64,000 nucleotides of DNA from Climacium dendroides (lineage: Eukaryota; Streptophyta; Bryopsida; Hypnales; Climaciaceae), in NCBI GenBank assembly GCA_950106755.1, contig OX467082.1:49184588-49248587 (forward strand). The letters are read 5' to 3'. Positions 43,943 to 56,339 of the stretch are shown here, one piece after another (positions within the stretch are counted from its first letter, which is position 1; every line of letters begins with the position of its first letter). The notes beneath the pieces are model-generated. The model searched no databases and was not told the origin of the DNA. It worked only from the letters and a program-made list of their open reading frames with translations. The position numbers were made by a program, and so were the translations under genes.

Positions 43943-45438
43943 GGAGAAGTTAGATCCAATTATAGAGTTGTCAAGTGAATCTGAAGGTGAATCCCCCAAT
44001 ATTAGTGCTCAAAGAGAGGAGGGTTCATTCCGCATGGCATCTGTCCAGCCCACTATGCTAAAATCCTCATCTAGAAGCTTGTCAAGAAGCCTCTCCAATT
44101 CCTCATTCTCACTCCCCCCACCACCCCATCCTATTGAAACCAGGAAAAGCATTATGGAGTGTCTGAAGCGACTTGGTAGTATGTAGCGCTCTCAGAACGA
44201 GTTGTCCGCTATGGATTTGAGCACAGTGAAGCACCAAAGAGTTCCATTCCTTCCAGCAGTTTTCAACGGAGATGTCATCTTCGAATTGCCTCCTTGTGGG
44301 GCATCTTCATCTTCGTCGGGAGCCAAGAACTTGGAGGGAATGGACAAGCGTTACGATGAACATCCATGGTGCAAACTTGTGACTACCAATATCCAGAACT
44401 CCGACAACCTAACATTTTGTAAGTCCTACTGTACTGGCCATCTTGCTTGTGAGAATGCCAATTGTGAGTACATGAAGAGAGCTTCGAAGAAAAACAAAAC
44501 TGAATGGAGTGGCTACACTGTGTTCCCTTTCGCCCCCGGTGAAGCCCCCCCAAAGGACTCCACTCTAGTGTGCAAGGTTTGCAAGTTGGCTCCCCAGTGT
44601 CTAGGCGCATGCAAGGCTAGGATATATTTTGTGTATTCTAAAAACCCTGAAATGACAAGGGTGGCTATTCACTTCGGAGAGCATGGCCACCCGGTTGCTA
44701 TAGGCATGTACATGGACTCTACCACCCTAATACACAGACTCATTGCAGAACAAGTGGCAAAAACACCCACGGCCACAAACTCTGCAATCATTCTCTCAGC
44801 TAGTAAGGACTTCCTCGGAAGCTATCTATTCCACAATGGAGATGGAGAGAAGCAGATGCTAAAAGCTGACGAAATGGAAGAGGTGATGGACCGCTTCCAA
44901 TACTTGAGTAGTCCAAGTATTCGAAATGTCATCTCTTCTTTCCGCTCAAACAACCAAGGAGGGATAATTGACAACATCATGACCATAAAGAAGGAGTCCA
45001 AGTTTGAGTTCATACATGACAACGTCTTCCCAGGTCAAGGCAAAGAGAAGGTTTACATTTTCAAGATGCTCACCGAGGGACCAAGAAGTGGAGTCGACCT
45101 CGTGAAGCGAATGCAACCGGATGGGGATCTGCAGAATGCGTGGTTAATGTTTGACCATGTGAAGCGAGTAAAGGAGTGGACCACAATGGCTTGCCACGTG
45201 TATGATACCAACTACGAAAAGGTGATGACGATTGCACTGTGCGATATGCAATCCGAAGATACCGAAGTGCAGGTACAGTTTTGGCGGAGCTTGAACGCGG
45301 TTATGCAACGCCACAGAGTACCAAACCCCAACTTCAAGGGATTCATGGCAAATAGTGCCATGGCCAATTGGAATGTAGTGCGGATAGTGTATGGCACTGT
45401 TTTTGCCAATGTTGAAATGGAGAATCGTGAGCGGACAT
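43943..45438 (+). pseudogene. MULE-type transposase gene, central part
   Basis: The frame continues from the 5' part with an acidic Ser-rich linker and passes an in-frame TAG at 44184. A zinc-finger domain of GCM/WRKY-GCM type follows (CKSYCTGHLACENANCEY, later CKVCKLAPQCLGACKARI and IHFGEHGHPV). Then comes the MULE DDE core: HVYDTNYEKVMTIALCD and QFWRSLNAVMQRH, followed by FKGFMANSAMANWNVVR. In MULE transposases the last block normally reads FMxDSAxANW, so the second catalytic Asp is Asn here and the protein may be inactive. The exon is cut at 45438 by the solo LTR, and the same frame resumes at 48995. Confidence 0.8.
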
Positions 45439-48400
45439 TATCGTACGCGCAGTTAGCCGTAAGTATCCTTACAACGACAAATTGTTGTAAGATGACACGA
45501 ATTATCGTTCCAGGGAACTTCTAGTATGATATCGATTGAATTAGAAGCATCCGGATTGTGACTACTCACTTAATCCCCCTTCTTTCACTTTCCCTACTTC
45601 ACTCCGAAAACTTAGTATATTCTGGATTCCATTCCGGATCCAGATACCTCCGGAACTTAGTTCCGTCTCTCTTCCGTCACTGGTTTTTGTTGCCTCTGTT
45701 TTACCCTTAGAGGGTCCACCCTTGATCTATGAAGGGGTGGGGACTCACCACTTGTACAATTTAACCTCTCTATACTCTAAATCTACTAAACAGCACACCC
45801 AAGACAACACAGCTATAGGAGGAGGGAGGAGTATTCTCTCATAGTTTCCGGATTGGCTGATCCGGAATCAGGTCACACAGAGTAATTCTCACACCTCTTA
45901 CTACAACGACGAATCCGAATTCATAGACCCAAAGGAATAGAGTCTCAAGGAGAAGACAATGTACTTAAAGGACGAGGCGAGTAGACCTTTCGGAATAGCG
46001 GGAGTTCCTTTCCTTTGGCGGTTGCTTATCTCCGCACAGAACCCTCCTGGTTCTAGACTCGCAGGGATCTCTACCTTCTTATCCGGATTGCCGTTCCGGC
46101 AATTTAAAGGCACGTAACTCTCACATTCCCTTACTTTGCTTGCATTCCTTCTCACTAGCTCCACTCCCCGCCAAAAGATCCATAGCTCAAGATCCAGATT
46201 CCTCCTCTCCCTCCCTTCTCTTTCTCTAGTATAAGGATACAAACATACATGCATACACTGAGCCAAGGATTCCGTCTAAGCAAAATGCAGCTAGAAGCAC
46301 CCTGACTGACTTAGATTAAGAAAAGGAAATCGTAATACATATGTGAAAGCACTAAGATCGAATGGAGTAGAATGGAATGACAAACAACTAACTTGCTTGC
46401 CCTTAAAATACTAACACAAAAACCCAAAGTCAACTCCTAACAGCCTGAAAAGGAAACCCGGAAATCCAGGCAACCAATCACTGAATCCCCCGGGATATCC
46501 GGAAAGATTACTAACTATCGTCCGAAATTACCGGATTTCCTTACTATCCGCCTAAAATTCCGGAAACCGGGTCCATGCTCAGAAACTCGATCCGGATCCT
46601 ATACTTCTTTTCCTACGGATTCTAATGCTTTGGCTTCCACCCTTTCTTTGAGCGGCTCCCTGCTTGACTGGTAGGTATCACTTTCGTATTTTTAGTTGGC
46701 GTAGTCTTCGCTGTAGCTCGAGTTTGGATATGGCGCGTTCCGGAAGACGGATCGCTGTCGTCCTCAGTTCCAGAAGTGGAATGGGCACTCTCCTCCTCCG
46801 AGTTTCGATGACTTGAATTTCCTTCTCCTTTTCTGGCGGTGTATCCTCCAAGGTTGCGGGTTCACTTCTCTTTTCCGGCGTGGTCTCTTGCATGTGTACA
46901 AATCCTTTTGGATTAGTCCGAGCTAGATTGGTCATTCCACCGATCCGGTTGATGAGGTCTCCTCTGACTTACTGTCCCGAAACCTTGAATGATCCGGTCA
47001 TCAAATTCGGCATTGTTTGTGACTTGGGAACTTCCGGGGTTGAGAATTTGGGTGGTACCGGAACCGATTTCACGCTGGACTCAGGTTCCGGTTCCGAAAC
47101 TGGCCTCAAATTCAGCTCCGTCATCCGCATCTTGTTGGCGGAAGGCTCGGCTGGTGTGAGTATCCCCCTCAATCCTTCCATCCGGGTTGCACGATCCGCC
47201 ACTGGTCTTCCTGGGGTACCCAAGACAAAAGGAAGTTTTGGAAAGGTGGAGAAATCCATCACCTGATTTGGGTCGATAGTCGCCAATAGCTACTGGATCT
47301 CCTTCAAAACTTGCTCTATCCTCACAGTGAAGTCTACAAGGATAGTCACCACCTTGGTTCCGGTAATGTGGCCTTCCGATATCAGCTTTGAGTCAAACAA
47401 GGCAGCCTTCGTGACAAGGTCGGCTTTGATGTTGACTGCTTCGGATAGATTCTTGACCAGAGCGAGAGCCTCCTTTTCTTTCTCCTTTGAAGCTGCTATT
47501 TCCCCTTCCGCCCAATTTACTCGGGCCTAGAGTTGGTTCCGTTCCGCCTCCAACTCCTAGATCCGCTCCTCCCTCCTCGTTAGATCTTCCGACTTGGGCA
47601 ATCGCTTGACAGCTTCCACGATCTGATCCGGCTCCACCTTCAAAACTTCCACGGTATCTATCACCAAATCCGCTAGACTGTCGTGGAGTACCTTGGCCTC
47701 ACGTATCCACTCGAGCCCCGCACTGAAAAATGCGGATTCCGTTTCCACTTCAGGTCCTTTGCTGGACTCCCCCCTCTCCATCGCCTGGGGCTTGGATCGC
47801 GACCTCGGATCGGTTGACTTCCTCTTCTTGGTCCTCGGATCGGTCAAACGTTCCTCGGGAAGTTCCTTCGGATCAAACTCGACTGGATCTTCCGCCTCCT
47901 CCCCGAAAAGTCCGTATGACAGGATCGCCTTTCCGGTGTCATACTGGATTACTTCCGCTGCACTCAAAAGTTCCTGTTGATGGTACAGATGGAACAAGTA
48001 GGTGCTAACTGGACTTGCCTTTGCTCGGGTCACATGATCCGCTAACTTAGCTACGATCCCGGCTATGACTCTACCCCAGTGCACTACCCGGTTCTCCATA
48101 GCCCCGAAAATAGTATTGGCCACCGTAATGGTAACCCATGTTGGTTTTTCCGGATACAAGATGGGAATGAGGAATTCTAGTATCCGCCTATGTCTCTCGT
48201 CCTTGCATTCGCTGATAGCGAATCCGTCCTTAGGGTTTGCAGACCCAGTGAACTTTCCAGCTACAAAACGGTCCGTCCTCGATGCTAACCCGTTCCCACT
48301 CTTCCGGAACTGATAGACGTCCGCCCAGATGTCCTCGGTCCACGCGATTGGCTGCCCTCTCAAAGTGAGCTCATACTGATTCGGAGCACCGTGAAGTAGC

Positions 48401-48999
48401 TCTTGAATCATATCTTCACTCTTGAGGTTCCATGGTCGATGTAGTAGACCGACACACCCTAACTTAGTTAAGTCCTCCTCTAACTGCTTGTATAGTTCCG
48501 AGTTATCTGGAATGGCCGGAGAGATAACCCGGGCAGATACCGCTACCTTCTGTACTGATCCGGATGCCATAAGATCTAAGTCAGAACGAGGGAGAAGTAA
48601 TCCTACTTTAGTCGCTAACTCACCACTTTTTCTCTCAACTACTCACACGGACAGTCTCAAAAAAAGCAATACAGGAAAGTGAAGAGGAAAACCCTAGGCA
48701 AACAACTTAAGTACTAAACCGTCTTCTTACGAATATCAAGACAACGGCCATAGGTCCGTTGTATTAACGGTATCCTACTTCCGTAGCTACGAGACCTATA
48801 CAGTAGGTTCCTGTGTTCCAGGTGAATCCGGATTCGGATAAGTTCCGGTTACGGGTTGTGCCGGAACGCTTATTTCCTAATTCAAGTTATCTTATCCAAA
48901 AATCACGTTCTAACTATAAAAATTTTTATTTTTTTCTATTTTTCGCACCTACCTCTTGTATTATTGATCCGTTTCTGGATTCCAGATTTCCACAGACAT
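45434..48999 (-). mobile_element. Solo LTR, subfamily I (TSD GACAT), inside the MULE gene
   Basis: The LTR occupies 45439-48994 (3556 bp, minus orientation). GACAT is duplicated at 45434-45438 and 48995-48999. The ends correspond to TGTGG...(C/T)GATA on the minus strand; the terminal CA has changed to TA. No internal retroelement sequence is present, so it is a solo LTR. It contains the full LTR-borne ORF and the same hairpins and spacing as 6829-10382. The MULE frame joins across it when one GACAT is removed. This is the clearest single proof that the ORF belongs to the LTR and not to internal element sequence. Confidence 0.95.
46622..48570 (-). pseudogene. LTR-borne ORF, subfamily I (solo LTR copy)
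   Basis: It starts MASGSVQKVAVSARVISPAI at 48570. The first 337 codons, including the complete conserved domain (WNLKSEDMIQELLHG through YLFHLYHQQELL), are uninterrupted. Downstream it carries TAG where the copy at 7256-9205 has Gln: at about 47561 (ERIQELEA), 47527 (QLQARVNW) and 47291 (EIQQLLA). It also has TAA at 46970 (GQQVRGD) and a frame change near 46810. The stop lies at 46622. The intact domain in an otherwise decaying copy fits a fairly recent insertion. Confidence 0.85.
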
Positions 49000-49258
49000 G
49001 CTTATTGCATTGGAGCACCTCTCTTCACAAGCACACACAAAAGTACATCAAGGAAGTATTTCAACAACAACCTTTAACTTTGTGCAAGCAATACAAAGAT
49101 TTAAAGAATATGGACCAAGCAGAGGTCCGTTATCTCGCAATACGGTCTTGGTGGTTGTCATCTAGTGCGGCCAACGAAGAAGGCTTACATCACCTGGACC
49201 ATTGGCTTGCTTTCTGGCATTTCAGATACCGTCAATGGGGAGGCTTTATGGACTTGGT
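48995..49258 (+). pseudogene. MULE-type transposase gene, exon after the solo LTR
   Basis: The frame picks up after GACAT and encodes about 85 residues (HWSTSLHKHTQKYIKE and QAEVRYLAIRSWWLSSSA). It ends at a GTGAGT donor (GACTTG/GTGAGT) near 49256. The helical, Trp-rich segment is the usual link between the DDE core and the C-terminal SWIM region in MULE proteins. The following intron (49259-49930) contains foldback element 3. Confidence 0.75.
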
Positions 49259-49599
49259 GAGTCAATTTTGTCCGCAAATGTGTTTAGGTGCTTAGGAATC
49301 TCTGGCTCACTTTGCATGATGATATTCTTTGTACTTTATAAAGAACTTTTTCTGAAGTTCTTTTTGTTAATTAAGTTGAACATTTTATTTCTATTTATCA
49401 AGAGGTTGGGACGCTTCACACAGTAGGAAAACATGCCTTCGATTTGAGACATGAATAGTCCATTGGATGAGGCTTTACCTGTTTTCTAAATGGAAGAGTC
49501 TGAATTAAATTTTAATAGGGGCAACAGTTATAGTTCTCTCAAATTTTTTTGATAAAATATGAGAAATTTTTTCTTTTAGGAAACAAAACTTAGGGATCC

Positions 49600-49676
49600 C
49601 CTCCCCACCTCCAATACGTGCCTCGAATCCGAGGCATGTGTCGGAGGTGGGGAGGAGACCCCCTTGATTCTTGTAA
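49600..49676. repeat. Foldback element 3 with GAATCC core, in an intron
   Basis: The arms CTCCCCACCTCC and GGAGGTGGGGAG flank GTGCCTCG-AATC-CGAGGCA. The centre is the same as in the foldback elements at 21.1 and 21.5 kb apart from one base. The arms are shorter and the outer A/T runs less regular (poly-A/T sequence at 49535-49580 on one side). Confidence 0.65.
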
Positions 49677-49931
49677 CTTGTGTCCCTAAACCTGATTTGA
49701 TAGTTGCATTTCATAATTGTTTTAAGTTATTTTAGGTTTGGGTTTTTAAGTAGGCTAGATGTGTTGTGTTTGGCGGTAGCAGTAGATTTCTACTATCAGA
49801 AGTCAGTACTTGTCTTTCATCGTATAGAACTATAAAAGTAATGAAAATTATTTATGAAGATGCTACAAGTTACAACGGTGGTGAATATTTGTTATTAACA
49901 CTATTATACCTTTGATTACAAAATTCAGAAA

Positions 49932-51317
49932 TTGAATTTGGAGGAGATGTTGGATTTGCCATCATGCAATCTATCCGAAACGGTGCATAACAAGTGGCTA
50001 CAAATGTCCGGGAAGCGAGGCAACAGCTTGTTCGATGCCACATGTGACGACAATATCCGTGCTTGGATGCAAATGACAAACTACCGTGCATACTTGAAAG
50101 GTTCTGCAGCGGGATCAGGACCATCAAAAGGGGAGTTGAGGTTGAGAGCTGCAAGAAGAAGCGGAGACCCCTAAAAAATTGCAGAAGCACTGAATACATT
50201 GCCTGGGGCAGAGGACATGGGAACTAGAGTGCCACACTTCGAAGGAGAAGAAATCTTTGGGAGCACTAAGAGGAAGTTGAATGTGCCCATCGGTGATGCA
50301 AGAGACTCATACAAACCAGACAAGATCAATTTTTCCCAACCCCGTGTCAAAACACGATCCACCACGAATGCTTCTCAATCTTCTCTAGACAAAGGTAAGC
50401 AAATTCAAGCAAAGACTTCTGGGCATGTGAATGTAGCATTTGAAAGCGACTGCGATGCATCCAACTGGCACATTGCTAGAATCAACCACAAATCCAACGC
50501 AAGATGTCAAGCTCAGCAGTCCAGGTCTAACATCAAGTGCATTAGCAAGATTGCAAAAGGAAAGAAGGGAACTCCAGCTCCTACTTACCGCGGCAGGAAA
50601 GAAGAATATGGTAGTAAGCGAGAGGTGGTGGCTGATTTTTGGTTCTGTTGGGATGATATTGAACGATGCGTGAAAGGAACAAAGCGCAAATGGGTTTTGG
50701 ATTGGCCAGAGGTGCCAGAGGTTTGGCCTGTTCTCTCTGGAACAAACTTAACCTGCGAAGAGACCTTGTTGCTGCAACATGCCGGATTTCACCTCCAAGA
50801 ACAACCACTTCTATCACCACGTCGGCTATTCTACATGTCTAAGCTATTCAAGCCGGTTTTGTATGACAACCCTCTGCCACTAAACTCAGATGTGTATCCA
50901 ACAATGAGAAACAACAGAGCAGTTCGAAGGATTGCAAATGGGCCTACTCCCGAGCAACGGAACAAGTGGGAAAGCGCAGGCAATGTTAAAGGACAAATTT
51001 TGGGAGTAACACTGCTCCCTTTTCTAGGCCTTGGTGCAATTGTGGAGTTAGAGACAGGGTCAGACTCTAACAGAAATACATACAGAGTTATGATGGGCCA
51101 ATTTCCCACATGCACATGTCCAGACTTTGTGAATATGGCAGTTTCTGCAATTGGAGGTCGACAGCAGTACGTGAACTGCAAACACTTATACTATTTGTAT
51201 AGGTACTTTTGCAAGATGGATGTCAATGAAGACAAATTTATTCATGCACTAAGTTGTAGCTTCAATGAATTGAAGTTGTTGCTACTTCAGGCTGCCATGA
51301 TCACACTTCCAGAATAG
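49932..51317 (+). pseudogene. MULE-type transposase gene, 3' part with SWIM zinc finger
   Basis: It starts after an ATTCAG acceptor and reads to a TAG at 51315, with one in-frame TAA at 50172 between two long open segments. The first segment has a helical region (LSETVHNKWLQMSGKRG). After a basic low-complexity linker, a C-terminal domain ends in a SWIM-type zinc finger: CTCPDF, a 20-residue spacer, then NCKHLYYLY. CxCx(n)CxH is the SWIM signature used in DNA or protein contacts by MULE and FAR1-family proteins. SWIM near the end, after DDE, is the normal MULE order. Confidence 0.8.
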
Positions 51318-51659
51318 GCATAGACACGTTTTTGTATGCACTTCAGTTGTAATGAATTCTTCTTTATATATTACAGTTGCAAAATTCTTATGCCAAATTT
51401 TCCCATCAAAAGTTCCATCTATATTTCCACTGACGTATCAATTTTGGCCAATGCCTTCCCTAAACCCTCTAAAGTTTTTGCTGTTATTTTTAATTGCAAG
51501 AAACTTTGCAATACAAAATGTTTTAAATTCCTGCTCGTACGGCAATGCTGAGTATCATGAGTGCTGAAAACGGTAAAGAGTTCCCACGGCAATGTTCACA
51601 AGACAATATTGCCTAGTTTTCTACAAAAATAGATTAAAAATTTGCATAAACATCTATAC

Positions 51660-51832
51660 ATCCACGGTCATGGGGTACACGGACATAGGTCCCAAATTCA
51701 CCCTAAACAGCCAAAATAAATCAATTTTTTGAATTTTTTTTGCCAAAAAAAAAAAAAGTGGAAAAAAAATGGGAAATTTTTGGCTCCATGCTCTCCACTC
51801 ATAAGCTCCCCGCTCCAAGCTTGCACGCTAGC
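51660..51832 (-). repeat. Right inverted-repeat end of the putative large Mutator-like element
   Basis: Its reverse complement shares the ordered blocks GCTAGCGTGC.AGCTTG, TTTAGGGTGA and ACCGTGGAT with 14671-14835. It lies 340 bp after the end of the MULE gene, a typical distance. The flanks show no shared 9-mer that I could find. Confidence 0.4.
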
Positions 51833-53180
51833 GTCGTTGGCACTACGAGCCCCCGCCATGACTGCTTGAATGTCGAGTATTCACTTGCAAGTTTAGAATG
51901 GAAATTTCCAATAAATAATCCCCGTTCTCTCAAAATATATAATGTGCTTCAATGTCTCCAAGCATATGTAAGTAACCAAGGAACAAAATCCAATGTAGTA
52001 TGATCAAAATATGACCCCCACTCTTCACCACGTAGGAGCAACTAATGCGTGAAGCAATAGTAGCATTTCCGACATGGCAATGATTCCCAAATGGAAGAGT
52101 GAAAGTGAGAAAATCTAAGTTGGCTGTCCGCCAATATACCCGTCCGCTCCCAGACCTAAAAGAGGCCCAAGACCGGATCTGTCTTGGACCATGCAGACGT
52201 GGCCCGAGCCGGCGGATGGGCGGACGAAGCTGCCCTGTCCGCCTAGTTTGTTGCCTAGTATTTTGAAGTGTCCAAATTTTTTCCATATTGGCATGAGACA
52301 TAGGATTCTTCTCGTCCGCCTTTACTTACTGTCAGATTTTTTGGGTCAATTAAAGTTTCAGCATCCTATGCTTTTGTCATTAACCCAGAAAATAAAAAAT
52401 AGGCAAGTTATAATCAGATTTTAAATAATCATTTAGAAGTCTTTGAAGTTTATAGTGAGACCCTAAACTCTAAACCCTAGAACCCTAAAACCCTCAACTC
52501 TTAGTCTCCTACATTTCAGATTACGCCATTGTTTTGAGCAAATTGTAAATTTGTAATATTCATTTGAAATTGTATGCATACAAATTTTAACTAGACATAA
52601 AGGATATTATTTTTTTATTTATTTTTTCATCATGTAGGATATTTCAAAGGAAAAGAAAAAAACAAGAACATGATCAATATTAGTGATGAAGTGAAACGTT
52701 ATAATTTACAATTGACCAAATTGAGATGGTGCTACAATCACAACAATTACTTGAAGGGTTTTGGTTTTGGTTTTGAACCCCATGGACAATTTCCATTGAC
52801 TTCAAGGTGTTTTACATATGGACTTATGGAGAAGCCAAAAATGTATATAACTTATGCATGTCACACACTTCAACGTCATGTTTGTACTGTATTTTGTAAT
52901 GCCCTTTTTTGATTAGGATTGTTTTAAAAGTAAGGGTAACTATACAAAGAGTGTAAGATTTCACAACATTTCTGGAATTAGTAGAACTCTAAAACCTTGT
53001 CGTAATGAGAAAAACATTATAATCTTCTAATCCATAAAAGATATGTTTTTGGATGTGTTTTTTTGTTTTTGTTTGTTTTGTTTTTTGTTTTGTTTTGTTT
53101 TTTTCCTGGAGAATTTGAAACGTGAAGCAATAAAACATATTTAATTTTCATTTGTATAAGTTCTTCTTTTATCTGAGGGT
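51833..53180. other. Non-coding stretch
   Basis: No supportable gene. It includes a telomere-like scrap at 52460-52500 (CCTAAACTCTAAACCCTAGAACCCTAAAACCC) and a TTTTGTTTTG-type low-complexity run at 53050-53105. The frames at 52.19 and 52.67 kb are short and lack any recognisable domain. Confidence 0.6.
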
Positions 53181-54897
53181 GGGTTTATATTGTGCCTAAG
53201 GCCAAATGGAAGGCCGGCCGGATTTGCCTTCGATGCGGCCTTCAATCTGGCCCCAGTTTTCCCATCCGGCCCTACTTAATATAAACCCTGTGGGCCGGAT
53301 TCTAGGGCCGGATTTTCAATTCATGTGCTCTTGAATTTTCTCAAGGCTCAATTAAAAAAATATATAAAAATATGCATGTTTATCTTTTTTTCCTTTTTTA
53401 ATTAAAAAGATTTCATTTTTCATTTTTTTCATTTTTTTTTTGTTTCTATATATTTTATTTCTAAAATAAAATAAGAAGTTTATTTATTTATTACTTAAAA
53501 ATTTAAAAAAATTTAATATTTTGGTTTTCTTCTTATATAGAATATGCATTTGTAATCAACATGTTTAATGCTAAAACATAGGTACTTTATTGTAGTCACT
53601 TAGATGATTTTCCTTTAAAATTAAAAAAAGGAAATACATAAGGGAGTTTGCTCTAAAAACACCCATGTTCTAAGAGTAATCATGACGGAGAGGTACATTT
53701 TGCTTTATTGAATGTACTAGTACATTTTAGGACATGGTCACTTTTAATGACCGTTGCCTTTCAACTTAAAAAAATTCATAACTAATTACAGAAAGATCTA
53801 AAAAATATGAAAGAAATCAAGTCACTAAAAAAATATGAGGATAAAGGGCCTAACATGCATTTCAAAATCTACTCTACAATTTTTTAAATGAATCTTTAAT
53901 GTGGTTTTTTCTCCAAGATTTAGTGTATTTGAGGCTCATTTCCAAAAGCCCTCAACACTATGAAAGTCAAGTTTGTGATGGACACTTTTGTACAAAATCT
54001 TGAATAAAAAAATCATAATCAATCATTTTGAAAATTGGATTTTTGATGTTAAAATTAGATTTAAAATAGACTTAAATATATATATTCTTGGTTAAGTTTC
54101 ATTAGACTTCAAAGTATTGTTCACACCAAAATTTTGTGCCTTGGATATTTAGAAATTAAGAACAACTCTATGTAATAAACATGTACCAAATTCCAAAATA
54201 AAAATAAATCTTATGTTGAGTTAGTTAAAAATGATTGAACCAAATAAACTTTAAAATCTCATATTCAGTTAAGAACAATTTTATAGAATATATATTATAT
54301 TATAATAAATTTATATACCATATTATAATAAGTTTATATATTATATTATAATGAATTTATATAATGTATTATAAATTGTATACACTCATCAATCTGTCCC
54401 AGAGCTCCCAAACTCAAACCACTTTTGTTTCTGTTTCAAAGCTCTCAAACTCGTCAGTCCACTGCTCCCAATTTCAAATTGAAATATTGACAACATTGAC
54501 AATAGGTCAAGCTCCAAAAATTTAGCAATGCATATTGGTGGAAGTTTCTTGAGCTCACAATCAACAAGCATGCACCAAAATAGAAAACAAAAGACTTTGC
54601 ATAGCTAGACGGTGGAGATTTGTACAATCCAACGGAGGAGCCCAATCCGGCCCCAATCCGGCCCTAGATGGGAGTTCCGGCCACCCAAAACCTCGTCCCA
54701 ATTGCTCCCTTGGGGCCGGATGGTTTGGCGCCAAAACCATGCTACCTAAGGCGACATGTAGGATGAGTTGTAGTTCCATCCGAACCCAAGTATAAACGCC
54801 TTGGGCCGGATTTGGAGAAATTAAGCACTTCTATTGGTTCAAACTTGGAGAGTTCCAGCCGGCCCTCAATTTGGCTCCAAGTATAAACTGGCCCTAA
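53180..54897. mobile_element. CCGGCC-rich inverted-repeat element (non-autonomous, tentative)
   Basis: The two ends are inverted relatives: GTTTATATTGTGCC...GGCCAAATGG...GGCCGGCCGGA at 53188-53222, and the reverse complement of 54840-54893 (GTTTATACTTGGAGCC...AAATTGAGGGCCGGC). Both ends carry several GGCCGGAT words within 200 bp. The 1.2 kb centre is AT-rich and has no gene. An AGGG-type start recalls hAT-like elements, but I found no 8 bp duplication. The middle contains three AT-rich 30 bp tandem units at 54286-54372. Confidence 0.45.
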
Positions 54898-56335
54898 ATA
54901 ATTGTACATCATGTCCATCTTTTAGGGGCTTAAAAATTTAGAAATCATTCATGAAACATTGAGAAAAGACTTTTCCACTTGACATGCAACAAAACACATG
55001 TGTGTTGGTTCTTTCCATTTGTTCCAGAAAAAAAAAACATGTGTGTTGTTGCTAATTCCATGCTCATTGCTCGACTTCCTTATCCCCTAAAGGACCATTG
55101 TTCATTTGGGGGACAAATGGGATTTGGGGGAGGTTTTTTCACTTCTCATGAAGATGGAAAACATGATAAGCTAAATGCCCAAGAATTAAAGGTCTACCTA
55201 AATAAGCTCAAAACAATGGTCAAGGGGTAGCAGAAAAGATTTGAAAAAATGCCAAATAAAAAAGAAATTGAATTTCTATTCTCATAGATAATTTTCTTTC
55301 CTATTTAGTATTTAGGAAGTTTTAATTCATTTAATTAGGATTTGTTATGAGAAAGTTATAGACATTCTTGTAAAATTGGGCAATTAAAGCATCTTTTTAA
55401 AAAAAATAACTCACAAGATTCATTTGTGAATGCAATTTTTTCATTTTTCCAATTTTCGATGTAATGCCCACAAAATTAAGTTTTTTTGGATTTTTGTTTT
55501 TTTCTTAGATTCTCAACTCAATTATCTACTATAAAGATTTAAAGCTCGAAACTCTATAGTGTAAAAATTTGAAGTTAAAAATGCTCTAAGTCAAAAAAAT
55601 GTAGTTTTCGCATTTACAAAGTGGTCTTGGTACTGTATGTTGAGGTCAGGTTCGTCAGAGCCAAAACAAAATTGTTTCTTTTTTAATTGAATTATCTTTC
55701 ATTAATTGAATTTTGAATTTTCAAGATTTCATATATTTCGAATTTTTGATTGGAAATATTTAGTTAATTGTAGCTATGGTCCTCCTTTAATACAGAATTG
55801 CAAGCTCAATATGACACAAGGCATCACGGAATCTTGCTTTGGGTGGCTAAATTCAAGGCATACTTTTCAAAATCTTGTTTTATTCAAGCTAAATCAAGCC
55901 TTATTGCGATGAAGGCCTTAATGCAAGGAAGGCTAGTAATCCATTTTAGACTCCAATTTAAATCACCATGATTTCTGAAGCCAAAATTAAGTCTTCACAA
56001 GTAAAGCTTACAATAAGGTAATCAAACTTTACAAGTAAGGCTTTATAGCATAGTTCTCTATGTGTGGAATATTATTTTATATTATTTTATATATATATAT
56101 ATTTTTTAAACACATTGACAATATTATTTTTCATTTTTAATCATTTATCAAGATCTTTTTTGAGATTTCAATTTTTTTTCATCAATTTTATTTGAGATTT
56201 CAACTTATATCCTATTATAAATTCTGAAAATTTCACTACATGCCATATTTTTTTAATTTTTTAATTAATTTTTAACGAATCTGACTCGAGTGTAGGATAT
56301 TCCAAGTGATGAACTTCAATGTGCTAGAAAAATGG
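54898..56335. other. AT-rich non-coding stretch
   Basis: No gene, RNA or repeat of note. The open frames at 54.98 and 55.71 kb are short, with no recognisable motif and no homologue in the window. Confidence 0.6.
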
Positions 56336-56339
56336 CCCA

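Noticed and set aside
15667..51317. Alternative genetic code or programmed readthrough of TAG as glutamine
   Set aside because: The stops include TAA and TGA as well, paralogous copies have sense codons at the same places, and copies differ in which codons are hit. Decay of methylated CAG is simpler.
14657..51850. A 9 bp duplication for the putative Mutator-like element
   Set aside because: No common 9-mer was found next to the inverted ends, so the element stays tentative.
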